A DNA stretch of 64,000 nt from Sapria himalayana (taxonomy: Eukaryota > Streptophyta > Magnoliopsida > Malpighiales > Rafflesiaceae). Location: NCBI GenBank assembly GCA_029783825.1, contig JAREIK010009576.1, positions 1-64,000 of the forward strand. Direction: 5' to 3'. The position numbers and the translations under genes are program-made. Below the pieces are notes generated by a model that had not been told where the DNA came from, ran no database searches, and was given only the letters and a program-made list of their open reading frames with translations. Position 1 is the first letter of the stretch. Each line of letters opens with the position of its first letter. Positions 12,776 to 23,102 of the stretch are shown in pieces.

Positions 12776-13204
12776 TTAAATTCTGAAAATACTTTTGAAA
12801 TTAAAATAGCAAGGGAAAAATCCCTTGCTAAATTAGCAGGGGAAATCTTTATTTTAGCAACAGAATTTTCTGTCGCTACATTTATTTAGCTAGGGACCAT
12901 TTTCGTTGCTAAAATTTAGCGACCATCACTATAGCTTGGGAATATTTCATTGCTATTTTCGTTTAGCGACGGAAAATCTCATTTAGTTTGCTAATTTAAA
13001 GAGGGAATTTGTTTCATTTAGCAAGTGAATTTTGCATCGCTAAATTTTTAGCTAGGAATTTTTTTCCTCGCTAAATTTTAGTGACCAGCACTTTAGATAT
13101 GGAACTGATACATCGTTAATCCATTGCTATATCCCATTTAGCAACGAAAAATGCCCATTTAGCTAGGGAATTGTTCCTAACTATATGTTATTGTTCTTGT
13201 TGTG
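12776..13204 (+). repeat. 3' subterminal repeats and right TIR of element A
   Basis: Repeats of GCTAAATTTAGC(T)AGGGA and TAGCGAC motifs in both orientations run up to the right end TTCTTGTTGTG at 13194-13204, the exact inverse of the left end. The CTAT array resumes at the next base. Confidence 0.85.
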
Positions 13205-14680
13205 ATCTATCTATCTATCTATATACTTACCTTCTTAGTATCTATATTTATATATATCTATGGATCTATCTATCTATCTGTCTGTCTGTCTATCTATCTA
13301 TTTGTCTATCAATCTTTCTATCAATATACTATCAATCTCCTATCAATTCTATCTATCAACCTAGCTGTGTATATTTCTATCTATTTTTTTAATCTAATTG
13401 TCTGTCTATCTATCTATCTATATGTCTATCTGTCTGTCTATTTGTTTGTCTATCTATATTTATATTGTTTTATCTATCTGTCTATTTATCTATATATCTA
13501 TCTATCTTTCTGTCTATGTTTTTGTCTATATATATGTAAATCTATTTGTCTATCTTTTATCTATCAATCTATCTATTTATCTATCTATCTATTTGTCTAT
13601 CTATCTGTCTATCAACCTATCATTCAACCTATCTATCGATATGTATATCAATCATTTTATCAATATGTATATCAATCTGTATATCTTTCTATCAATCTGG
13701 CTGTCTATCTATATCTCAATCTATCTATCTGTTTATCTATCTATCTATTAGTATATCTATATAACTTTCTATATATCTATCTATCTGTCTGTCTTTCTAT
13801 CTATCTATCTATTTATCTACATTTCTACCTGTATATGTTTTTATCTAACTACATGTCTATCTATCTGTCTATTTGTATATCTGTTCATTTATCTTTATTT
13901 TTATTTCTCTGTCTATCAATCTATATATCTATCTATCTATCATTATGTCTATCTTTTAAATTATCATTTTGTCTATATATCTATCTGTCTATCTCTCTAT
14001 CTATCTATCTTTCATTGAATCTATCTATCTTTCATTGAATCTATCTATCTGTCTATATTTATGTCTATTTAACTATATATATATATATCAATCTAACTAT
14101 CAGTTTCTATATCTTTCAAACTATATATCCAATTTTCTATCTATCTATTTGATTATCTATCTTTCTATCTATTTATTAATCTATCTAACTATCTAATAAT
14201 TTATCAAACTATTTAATTATCTATCTAGCTGTCTAATAATCTCTCAATCTATCTATTTATCTATCTATTAAACTTTTTGTATATCTAGTTTCTATCTATC
14301 TATCTATGTATCTATATATTTCTATCAATATTTTTATTTATCTCACTTTCTATCTATGTTTCAATCTATCCATTATTATGTCTATTAATCTTTCTATTAT
14401 TATGTCTATAAATCTTTATATCAATCATTCTATTAATTTTTCTATCAATCTAATTATCTATCTAAATATCTATCTGTCTGTCTGTCTTTTATCTCTCTAT
14501 CTATATATATCTTTTTATCTATATATCTATCCGTCTATCTATCTGTCAATATATTTATCTCTCTATATATTTGTATATCTATCAATATATCTATCTGTTT
14601 ATCTAATTATCTATCTGACTATCTATCTATCAATATATCTATCTATCTATATATTTGTATATTTCTATCTATAGATGAGA
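13205..14680. repeat. Degenerate (CTAT)n array, right part
   Basis: Continuation of the 1-2426 array. Landmarks such as TCTACATTTCTACCTG and GTTTTTATCTAACTACATG (about 13816-13855) match 1211-1250. With element A removed they fall one 1.85-kb period downstream. The array ends near 14672-14690, directly against element B sequence in the middle of a former exon. Confidence 0.95.
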
Positions 14681-14704
14681 TATAAATAAATGGCATATAA
14701 TTAT

Positions 14705-15112
14705 GTATTTAGTTGGAGTATCATGGACTCAAAAATAACATGATTTTTTATTTAAGTGCGAGTGGTTTGATCCTACACTAAATGTGGGCACAAAGATTCA
14801 TTCGAATTATAAGCTAATGGATGTTAACCATAAACACAGATATAATTGAAATGAGCTATTTATTATGGTAGTTCAAGCTGCTCATGTATATTATTATACA
14901 TATCCGGGTTTATCTCATGAAAAGAGATATTGGTGGGTGATTTGCAAGATCAAAGCATGATCACAATTTGAAGTATCATCATCGCAACAAAAAAGTGCAT
15001 TAGTAAAAATTGAAGATGGTCAATTTCTATCTGAAGATGAGTTCGTACTCTATTGGAATCAGACGAAATCTTAGAAGATCCATTGGAGGATGATAATGAT
15101 GTCGATAATTAA
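14705..15112 (+). pseudogene. TNP2 C-terminal fragment (DUF4216), element B
   Basis: Translation with frame changes gives the conserved DUF4216 pattern: WFDPTLNVGTKIHSNYKLMD, then VNHKHRYN, VVQAAHVYYYTYPG and RYWWVICKIK. An acidic tail follows (DGQFLSEDE), ending near 15112. The matching minus-strand piece in element C starts earlier, with QLKEVIELEYLGLKNNKI, so about the first third of the domain is missing at the CTAT junction. Several frameshifts and a TGA within the domain rule out function. Confidence 0.8.
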
Positions 15113-15252
15113 ATTGTTATAATTTTATCATAAATTTAAACTATCAAAGATGTTTTATATTTTATTGAAATCTATTAGTGTGTTTTATTCGAAAATGCAT
15201 GCTTGTTCATCATTTTTTTATTTTTTGTTCTTTGTTTTATTTTGTACAGTAG

Positions 15253-17108
15253 ATGGCGCCTAAAGGACGTGGTCGTGGTGGAGCTGGACGTGGACATAGA
15301 AATGAACCAAATTCAACTAGTATGTTACATAATGTTGCAGAATCAATACCACCTCATCGCCATCATATCCTGACTTCAACATCACAATCACCATCTCCAT
15401 TTTTATCACCATCACCATCATTGAAACCTCTACTAACACCTTTATCAGATGTAAGCCCACCACCAATTGTGCTTCATGCGGACATTTTTGATATCTCAAT
15501 CTTCTAGACCACAAATTACACCGATTGTTCCCCCATTTACATTACCAACGACATCATCAAATGTTGTACCTTCCTCTAAAGTCAGTGCACAGTTAGAAAT
15601 TGATATTGTGGATGAGAGGTAAAATAAAAATTTAAAAATGATTTTGAATAAAAATTTTGATGTTACTGTCAGTGGTTTTTTATATTGTTATGATTTGCTT
15701 GTTTTCTATGTTATTTATTCATTTGTACAGTTTTATTCCATCTCACAAGTGTTCGACTATAATTACAAAGGCTTTCAATAAAATGATGATGCCAAAGCTT
15801 TGTCCTGGAAGAAAGTTTCTCAATCGACAAAGGAGTCATATTTTAATGACTTTCAAGTAAAAATAAAAAACAAAAGAATTGAAAAATTATTATCTAATTA
15901 CTTATCTTTTATGTTGTTTATTATTCAAGCAATAAATAATTATGTTCTTGTTGTTAATATAAATTCTTTTGTCATTTTTTTATAGAAGTCACACATGGCC
16001 ACCCAAATTTAATGAAAAGATAAAATCATTATGAGAAATCAAAGCAGCTTAATGGTATTCTGATTTTATTCATAAATTAAAGAAATTAAAGAAAATTAAA
16101 GAAAAATTAAAGAAATGAATGCATGATTTTATATATGAGGAAGACTGACTTGAGAGTCTTAATTATTGGGAGAAGCCAGATGTGAAAAAAAAGTCAAATA
16201 TTGTCAGCAAAAATCGCTGAAGTGAGGTTGCAGGACTAGGTACAAAAATCTATCGACACACAGGAGGTTCAAAGTCGAGCATCGTGCACACTCGAGATTT
16301 GGTACAAATTTAAAATTTTAAATATATCTATATTTTGTGGTTGTCCTAATAGACCAATAAATATAATCTCTACATAGTTTTTATAATTTTGATAAATTTT
16401 TTTATCATTTGTTTGCTTATGAATTAATACAAATATATTCATAGGCTGAAGAATTGGGTCGAGATCCAAATTTCTATGAGATTTTCAGGAAGATGCATGT
16501 GAAGAAAGTGGATGGTCAGTATGTTGACAACAAGACTCAGATGATTACAGTAAGAAATTGTTATATTAATTAGACTTTATAAAACTACAATACATTATGA
16601 AAATTATTTGAATGCACAATTTTTATTTTATTTTATTTTTTGTAAATCTAGAATAGTTTTGTCTCCATTTTATCTCAGGACCTAATGGAGGAATGTGTGA
16701 CAGCTGCTCATCAATAGGTTGAGGGTTCTATGAATCTTAAACCAATTGACTATGGTCCAATTTATTTGGAGATAATAGGAGGTCGAAAGAAGTAGCGAGT
16801 GTATGGAATTGGCTCTGAGGGAGTGGCATTTTGTTGTAGTAGTCATGCTTCTAATTCATCCGTCTCAACAATGGTGGATGAGGTGGTCGAACAACAAACA
16901 CATGAAACAAATGAACGTATTGTAGATATAGAGACCAAACTAAAAAATAAGGATGAGCAGATAACTAATTTGATGGAAGAAATGCAAGAAATTTAAAAAA
17001 TTTAAAAGTAATGCAACAGCATATGTCCTATATGGAGTCACAGTTAGCGGCATTGGCACATCAAATAGAATTCCGAGATCTAGCTATGAATCCTCGTAGG
17101 AAAGGCTA
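15253..17108 (+). pseudogene. Transposase_24 (TNPA-like) gene of element B, five exons readable
   Basis: Start MAPKGRGRGGAGRGHRNE, a basic Gly/Arg N-terminus, then a Ser/Pro-rich stretch. Exon 1 is 15253-15618 (donor GTAAAA) with a frameshift near residue 80. Exon 2 starts at 15731 (acceptor TGTACAG) and reads FYSISQVFDYNYKGFQ, later LSWKKVSQSTKESYFNDFQ. Exon 3 (from about 15985 to 16301) is badly broken. Exon 4 is 16445-16549, reading ELGRDPNFYEIFRKMHVKK then VDGQYVDNK. Exon 5 begins at 16679 and ends in a coiled coil (NERIVDIETKLKNKDEQITN). Exon order and borders match element C. In En/Spm the second gene product binds subterminal repeats; the same role is inferred. Several stops make this copy inactive. 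Confidence 0.85.
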
Positions 17109-17485
17109 GCATTTCAAACAAATTATGAGGATGATTGAGTATAAGATTTATTTCTGAACTTAATTTATTTTTGTCTATGTGTAGTAAATAATTATGATAT
17201 TTTTTTTGCAAGTATCTATTTTTTTTATTCTGGTTTTGTTCTTTAATTTTTTGATTAACCAAATTATTAATCATTGCAGGACACATTATGTGAGAGAAAA
17301 GAAAAAATTTGATTCAAATCATTCAGACATTTCCACGGTCCTTCCAATGTATTGGTCCCATATTTACCGATTTCAGCTTTATCAAAAGGAGGGCTAGCTT
17401 ATCTAATCTTTATTTTTCTAAAAACATTATATTTTTGCACTCTCTTTATTTCTAAACATAATTGCTGGACATCTTTGGATTTTTG
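17109..17485 (+). other. 3' UTR-like region of element B
   Basis: Non-coding, conserved with elements A and C. A pyrimidine-rich stretch and ATTGCAG (ending about 17279) precede GACACATTATGTGAGAG, a likely intron end and 3' UTR exon. The downstream CATTCAGACATTTCCACGG and CCCATATTTACCGATTTCAG are shared by all three copies. Confidence 0.55.
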
Positions 17486-18743
17486 GTGAAGTTGTTTGAG
17501 AATAAACATTAATTTGTATTTGTCAATGTCCATAATATTTGTTTTTTATATATGTGAATATGTTTTTGAGTCTCTTAATTTTTTGAGTAGAGTTTTAGCC
17601 TATTATAGGTATGTAAAAGCTCATAATCAGCAGTGACACTAGTGGAAGAGACGACAGTAATGGCTATGGCGGCAGTGGAAAAGACAATGGCGGCAGCAAT
17701 TACAGCATCGGTAGCAGCGGCTGAGGCAAAATCAGTGGCAGCTGAGGCTGCCGTGGCAGAAGTGACAGCAACGGAAGAAGAGGCAGTGGCGGCGGCGGCG
17801 GCAGCAGTGGCTTCGACGGTAGCAGTGGAGGTGGCAGGAGCGGCAGCGGCAGCACCGGCTACCACTGCAGCAGCAGCGACAGCACCCACTGTCGCGGCAG
17901 TGGCAGCTGAAGCACATGCAGTGGTAGTAGTAGCAGTAGCAGGAGCAGCGCCAGTGGGAGCGGCATCGACAACTGTAGTCGTAGTGGCAATGGTAGCGGT
18001 AGTGGTAGCGGCAGTGACACTAGTGGTAGGAGAGGCAGCTACAACTATGGTAGGAGGTAGCGGTAGCGGGAGTAGCAGTGGTAGTTGGAGCAACAGGGGT
18101 ACTGGGAGCAGCAGCAACGACAACATATGAGGTATATACATACGTATATAGTCAGTATATACGTAGATATAATACTATAGTATTTTATGTACATATATAC
18201 TGAGTATATATATGTACTCAGTATATATGTACGCATAATATTGTAGTTTATATGTACATATACTGAAGTAATAACTGTACTAGTGAAATGCTAGTATATA
18301 TGTACATATTTACTCCAGCAATATATATTTATCAAAACATAGTTATTTTTTATTTATTTTGTTTTGATTTGGTAGTTTAAATTTCTTACAGATATGGCAC
18401 CACATTATTTTCCATACAAAGCTTGTATAAGTGAACACATATTTCAACAAACACGAAGCACCGTAACTCGGATAGCATTTTCGTAGTGGAAAGTTGGTGA
18501 TCGGAGGAGCAGTGGGAGAGAAAGCAAAATCAATGCATTGATAGATTATACTTTATGCACATTCGGTAGATACATTGATTAATAATATGTAATATAATTT
18601 TTAATATTTTTTTGTTTTTGTTATTTAAAATATTGTATTAGAATAAGTTATTGAATGAATTTTTGTTAATTTAAAATTTTCATTTATAGTTTATGTTTTT
18701 CGTAAATTTATTTTTAAAATATTAAATAATTTAATTAAATATT
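17486..18743 (+). repeat. GCN-intron 3' unit, copy B1
   Basis: Leader, donor TATAGGTATGT (GT at 17609), GCN/RGY array of about 0.5 kb (17632-18125), dyad block (about 18128-18345) with TATATACATACGTATATAG and ACTGAGTATATATATGTACT, acceptor TTTCTTACAG (ending 18391) and exon-like segment to about 18600. Both splice signals are intact. Confidence 0.85.
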
Positions 18744-19590
18744 TTTTAACTGTATTACATTCAAGTATAATTTTTTTTGTTCATGTCTATAATAATGTTT
18801 TTATATATCTATGAATATGCATGTGTTCCCCAAATTTTTTCGGTAGAGTTTTAGCCTATTATAGGTATGTAAAAGCATATTATCATCAAAGGTAGCTGCG
18901 GCAGCGATGGTAGTAATGGCGGCAGTAGCGGTAGTGATGGCAGAGGCGGTAGTGGCGCAAAAAGCAGCTGCACTGGTAGCGGCTGCAGCAGGACCTACAA
19001 CGTCATCGGCATGGGTGGCAGTAGCTATAGCGGCAACCATGGAAGCGGAGGCAATGGCTGTAGTGGAGGCAGCTGAGGCAACGAGGAAGCGATGGCAGCT
19101 ATGGCAGCAATGACAGCATCGACAGCTATTGCAGCGGAGACAGCGAAGGATGCGGTGACATTTGCGACAGTAGCAGCAGCAATGGCAGCGGCGGCAACGG
19201 AGGCAGCAATAGTAGGGGCGACAGTGGTGGCAGTGGAGGCAGCAGCAGCAAGGGCGGCAGCGACAGCATGAGCATCAGAAATGACAACAAATGTGGTATA
19301 TACGTACGTATATAGTCAGTATTTATGTACATTTAATACTGTAGTATTTTATGTAAGTATATACTAAGTATATTTGTACTCAGATTATATGTACACATAA
19401 TACTGTTGTTTATATGTACATATACTATAGTAATATATCTACGAGTGAATTACTAGTATATATTTACATATATACTACGTTTATATATGTATCAAAACAT
19501 AACTTTTTTTTGACTGAGTGGTTTAATTTTCTTATAGATATAATGCCGCATTGTTCCTCATACAAAGCTTCTATAAGTGATGAAATTTTT
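18744..19590 (+). repeat. GCN-intron 3' unit, copy B2
   Basis: Donor ATAGGTATGT (GT at 18865), GCN/RGY array of about 0.4 kb (18889-19283), dyad block (about 19290-19505), acceptor TTTTCTTATAG (ending 19537). Only about 50 bp of the exon-like segment remains, then the sequence switches into subterminal repeats near 19590. The downstream part of this unit is therefore truncated. Confidence 0.8.
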
Positions 19591-19769
19591 CGTTTATTTT
19601 GCTATTTTAGCAACGGAATTTTTCTTTTTTAGCAAAGAAATTTTTCGTCGCTAATTTTTTGGCTAGGGAAAATTCCGTAGCTAAAATTTAGCAATAAGCA
19701 CTTGATAAAGGGACACGATCCGTAGCTATATGGGATTTTTCCCTAGCTATATGGAATTTTTCATGTAGT
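19590..19769 (+). repeat. 3' subterminal repeats and right end of element B
   Basis: GCTATTTTAGCAACGGAATT, CGTCGCTAATTTTTTGGCTA and CCCTAGCTATATGG motifs lead to CATGTAGTG at 19761-19769, reading CACTACATG on the other strand. The last base of the CACTA end is intact here, unlike in C and D. Confidence 0.85.
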
Positions 19770-19770
19770 G

Positions 19771-20760
19771 AAATATATTATATCTTATTAATCAATGTAT
19801 CTACCGATTGTACATAAAGTATAATCAATCAATGCATTTAGGTTGCTTTCTCTCCCTCTGCTCCTCCGATCACCAACTTTCTGCTCTGAACATGCTGTCC
19901 GAGTCACGATGCTTAATATTTGTTGAATTATGTCTTCACTTATACAAGCTTCATATGAAAAACAATGTGGTACCATATCTGTACAAAATTTAAACCACCA
20001 AATAAAATCAAAATAAATAAAAAAAACAATGTTTTGGTAAATATATTTTGCAGTAAATATGTACAAATATACTAGCATTTCACTCGTACATGTATTACTG
20101 TAATATATGTACATATAAATTGTAGCATATGTTCCTATAAACTATATGTATTATGCGTACATATATATTGAGTACATATATATAATGAGTATGTACATAA
20201 AATATTGTAGTATTATATGTACGTATATACTAACTATATACGTATGTATATACCACATTTGTTGCCATTGTAGGAGCTCCAGCTCTCGCTGCCGCTCCTG
20301 CCATAGATACCGCTGGTTCTTTGCAGATGCTGCCATCACTGCTGTCTCTACCACTTCTGCTATCTCTGCCGCTACCGCTACCACTGTCGATGCTGATGTC
20401 ACTGCCACTGCTGCTGCTGCCAGTGTTGCCACTACCACCCCCACCACCATTGTGGCTACCACAGTGGCAGTGGCGGCTGTGGCCGCCACTGCTGCCATCG
20501 CTGCCTAGCTGCCACCACTACTGTCACTACTGGTGCCATCCTGTTGGAGCTGCCGCCGCCGCACTGCTTCTGCCACGACTACCACTACTGAAAATTGGCT
20601 TTTACATACCTATAATAGACTAAAACTCTACCAAAAAATTCAGAGATACAAAAACATATTCACAGATATATAAAAACAAATTTTATAGACATGAACAAAC
20701 ACAAATTAAAGTTCATTATCATACACCTTCAACAAAAATCCAAAAGATATCCAAAAATTA
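19771..20760 (-). repeat. GCN-intron 3' unit, copy C1
   Basis: Reverse complement of the A and B units. On the minus strand the donor TATAGGTATGT starts the intron at 20609, the GCN/RGY array is about 0.33 kb (20592-20265), the dyad block spans about 20262-20035 and the acceptor TTTTGTACAG ends at 19979. The exon-like segment then reads DMVPHCFSYEACISE in one frame. The G-rich strand is again the element sense strand. The unit stops at 19771, where element B ends. Confidence 0.85.
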
Positions 20761-21104
20761 TATTTAGAGATAAAGAGAGTGCACAAATAACATGTTTTTA
20801 GAATAATGAAGATAAGATAAACTTGCCCTCTTTTTGATAAAGTTGAAATCGATAAAGATGGGACCCATGCACTAGGACCATGGTAATGTCTGAATGCTTT
20901 GAATCAGAATTTTTTCTTTTGTCTCACATAATGTGACCAACAAAGATTTATAATTTGGTTAATTAGAAAAGCAAAGAATAAAACCAGAATAAAAAAATAA
21001 AAACCTGCAAAAAAATATCATAATTTTTTGCTACACAGACAAAAATAAATAACAGTTCGGATATAATTCTCATACTCAATCATCCTCATAATTTGTAGGG
21101 AATG
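20761..21104 (-). other. 3' UTR-like region of element C
   Basis: Minus-strand counterpart of 17109-17485. It carries the conserved CATTCAGACATTACCATGG and the ATCGATTTCAACTTTATCAA segment. No coding frame is shared among the copies. Confidence 0.55.
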
Positions 21105-22962
21105 TTAACCTATCCTGCGAGGATTCCCAGCTAGATCTCTGAATGCTATCGGTTGCACCAATGCCCCTAACTGTGACTCAATATAGGACATCTTCTGCTG
21201 CATTACATTTTTAATTTCTTTCATCTCATAATTCATTTTTTTAAATTCTTGCATTTCTTTCATCAAATTAGTTATCTGCTCATTTTTCTTTTTCATTTCG
21301 GTCTTCATAACTACTATATGTTCATTTATTTCCAATGCTTGTTGTTTGACCACCTCATCCACCTTTGCCGAGACAAGTGAATTAGAAGCACGACTCCTAC
21401 AATAAAATGCGACCCCTTAGAGCCGATTCTCGTACACTCGCTGCTTTTTTGACCTCTTATTATCTCCAAATAAATAGGATCATACTTATTTGGTTGAAGA
21501 TCCATAGAACCCACAACTTTTTGATGAGCAGCTGTCACACGTTCCTCTATTAGGTCCTGAGATAAAATAGAGAAAAAATTATTCTAGATATACAAAAAAT
21601 AAAATAAATATTTTGTATTCAATAATTTTCATAATGTAATGTTGTTTTATAAAATCTAATTAATATAACAATTTCTTACATCAATCATCTGAGACTTGTT
21701 GTCAACATACTGACCATCCACTTTCTTCACATGCATCTTCTTGAAAATCTCATAAAAATTTAGATCTCGACCCAATTCTCCAGCCTAGAATATGTTTTTA
21801 TTAAGTCTTAAAAAAACAAATGATAAAAAAATTTAACAAAATTAATAAAACCATGCATAGATTTTAATTATTGGACTTTTAGGACAACCACAAAATATAG
21901 AAATGTTTAGAATTTTAAATTTGTACCAAATCTCTAGCATGCTCAATGCTCGACTTTGAACCTCCAGCGTGTCGAAAGATTCCTGTACCTAGTCTAGCTA
22001 CCTCACTTCATCGATTTTTACGGGCAATATTTGATTTTTTTCTTCAGATTTGGCTCGTCCCAATAATTAAGCCACTTGGGCCAATCTTCCTCAAATATAA
22101 AAGCAGCCTTTCATTCATTTTCTTTAATTTATGGATAAAATCAGAATTTTGTTGAGCAGCTTTGATCTCCCATAATGACTTTATCTTTCCATCAAATTTG
22201 GGTGTTAATGTGCACTGATTCTATAAATAAAAAAATGACAAAAGAATTTATATTAACTACAAGAACATAATTATTTACTACTTGAATAATAACCAACATA
22301 AAAATTAATTAATTAGATAAATATTTTTCCATGCTTTTGTTTTGTTATATTTACCCAAAAGTCATTAAAATATGACTTTTTTGTCGATTCAGGAACTTTC
22401 TTCCAAGTTAAAGCTTTAGAATCAGTCATTTTTTGAAAGCCATTATAATTATAGTCGAACACTTGTGAGATTAAATAAAATTGTACAAATAAAAAACTAA
22501 CATTGAAAACAAGCAAATCATAACAATATTAAAAAAACCACTGACAATAACATCAAAATGTTTTTTTCAATTCATTTTTACATATATCTTTTACCTCTCA
22601 TCTACAATCTCAATTTCTAACTTTACACTGATTGAAAAGGAAGGCACATCATTTGATGATGTTATTGGTATTATAAATGGGGGAACAATCAGTGTAAAAT
22701 GTGGTGCAGAAGAAAGAGATGGATCAAAAGTGTGTGTAGAAAGCACAATGAGTGGTGGGCATACATCTAATAAATGTGATAGTAGAGGTCTCAAAGATGG
22801 TGATGGTGATAGAAATGGAGATGGTGATTGTGATGTTTAAGTCTAGATATAGTGGGTATGAGATGGTACTAATTCTGCAACATGATGTAACATAATAGAT
22901 GAATTTTGTTCATTTCTATGTCCACGTCCAACTCCGCCACATCCACATCTTTTACACACCAT
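21105..22962 (-). pseudogene. Transposase_24 (TNPA-like) gene of element C
   Basis: ATG at 22962 begins MVCKRCGCGGVGRGHRNEQN. Exons on the minus strand: 22962-22595 (donor GTAAAA), about 22475-22355 (DYNYNGFQKMTDSKALTWKK ... STKKSYFNDF), 22220-21927 (ends GGSKSSIEHARDL), 21784-21680 (GELGRDLNFYEIFKKMHVKK) and 21556-21105. The last exon ends in a coiled coil (EIKNVMQQKMSYIESQL) and FRDLAGNPRRIG-stop. The 105-bp fourth exon has exactly the length of its match in element B. The exon 2 acceptor reads TGTACAA where B has TGTACAG, so splicing there is probably lost. A stop is visible in exon 1, others in exon 3, and a frameshift in exon 5. It is the best-preserved copy of this gene in the window. 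Confidence 0.85.
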
Positions 22963-23102
22963 TTACTGTACAAAATAAAACATAGAACAAAAAATAGGGA
23001 TATGATGAACAAGCATTTATTTTCGAATAAAATACACCGATAGGTTTCAACAAAATATAAAAAGTCTTTGATAGTTTAAATTTATAATAAAATTATAACA
23101 AT

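Larger units (their letters stand above)
2427..13204 (+). mobile_element. CACTA (En/Spm) element A, internally deleted
   Basis: Both ends carry the same 11-bp inverted repeat, CACAACAAGAA on the left and TTCTTGTTGTG on the right. This is a variant of the usual CACTACAAGAA plant end. The ends are followed inward by subterminal GCGACGG/TAGC(T)AGGG repeats. Inside are the 5' UTR exon, a CT-rich tract, a remnant of the Transposase_24 gene and three copies of the GCN-intron 3' unit. TNP2 is entirely absent, so this is a non-autonomous derivative. Its 5' end matches that of element C on the other strand, so both belong to one family. The CTAT array continues on both sides with its higher-order register kept, which supports a clean insertion. 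Confidence 0.85.
14705..19769 (+). mobile_element. CACTA element B, 5'-truncated
   Basis: Same family as A and C, plus orientation. It starts abruptly in the DUF4216 part of TNP2, next to the CTAT array, so its 5' end, the TNP2 core and the left TIR are missing. It then holds the complete span of the Transposase_24 gene, two GCN-intron units, subterminal repeats and a right end TTTTTCATGTAGTG at 19756-19769, the usual CACTA terminus. Immediately beyond is the minus-strand 3' unit of element C. Confidence 0.8.
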
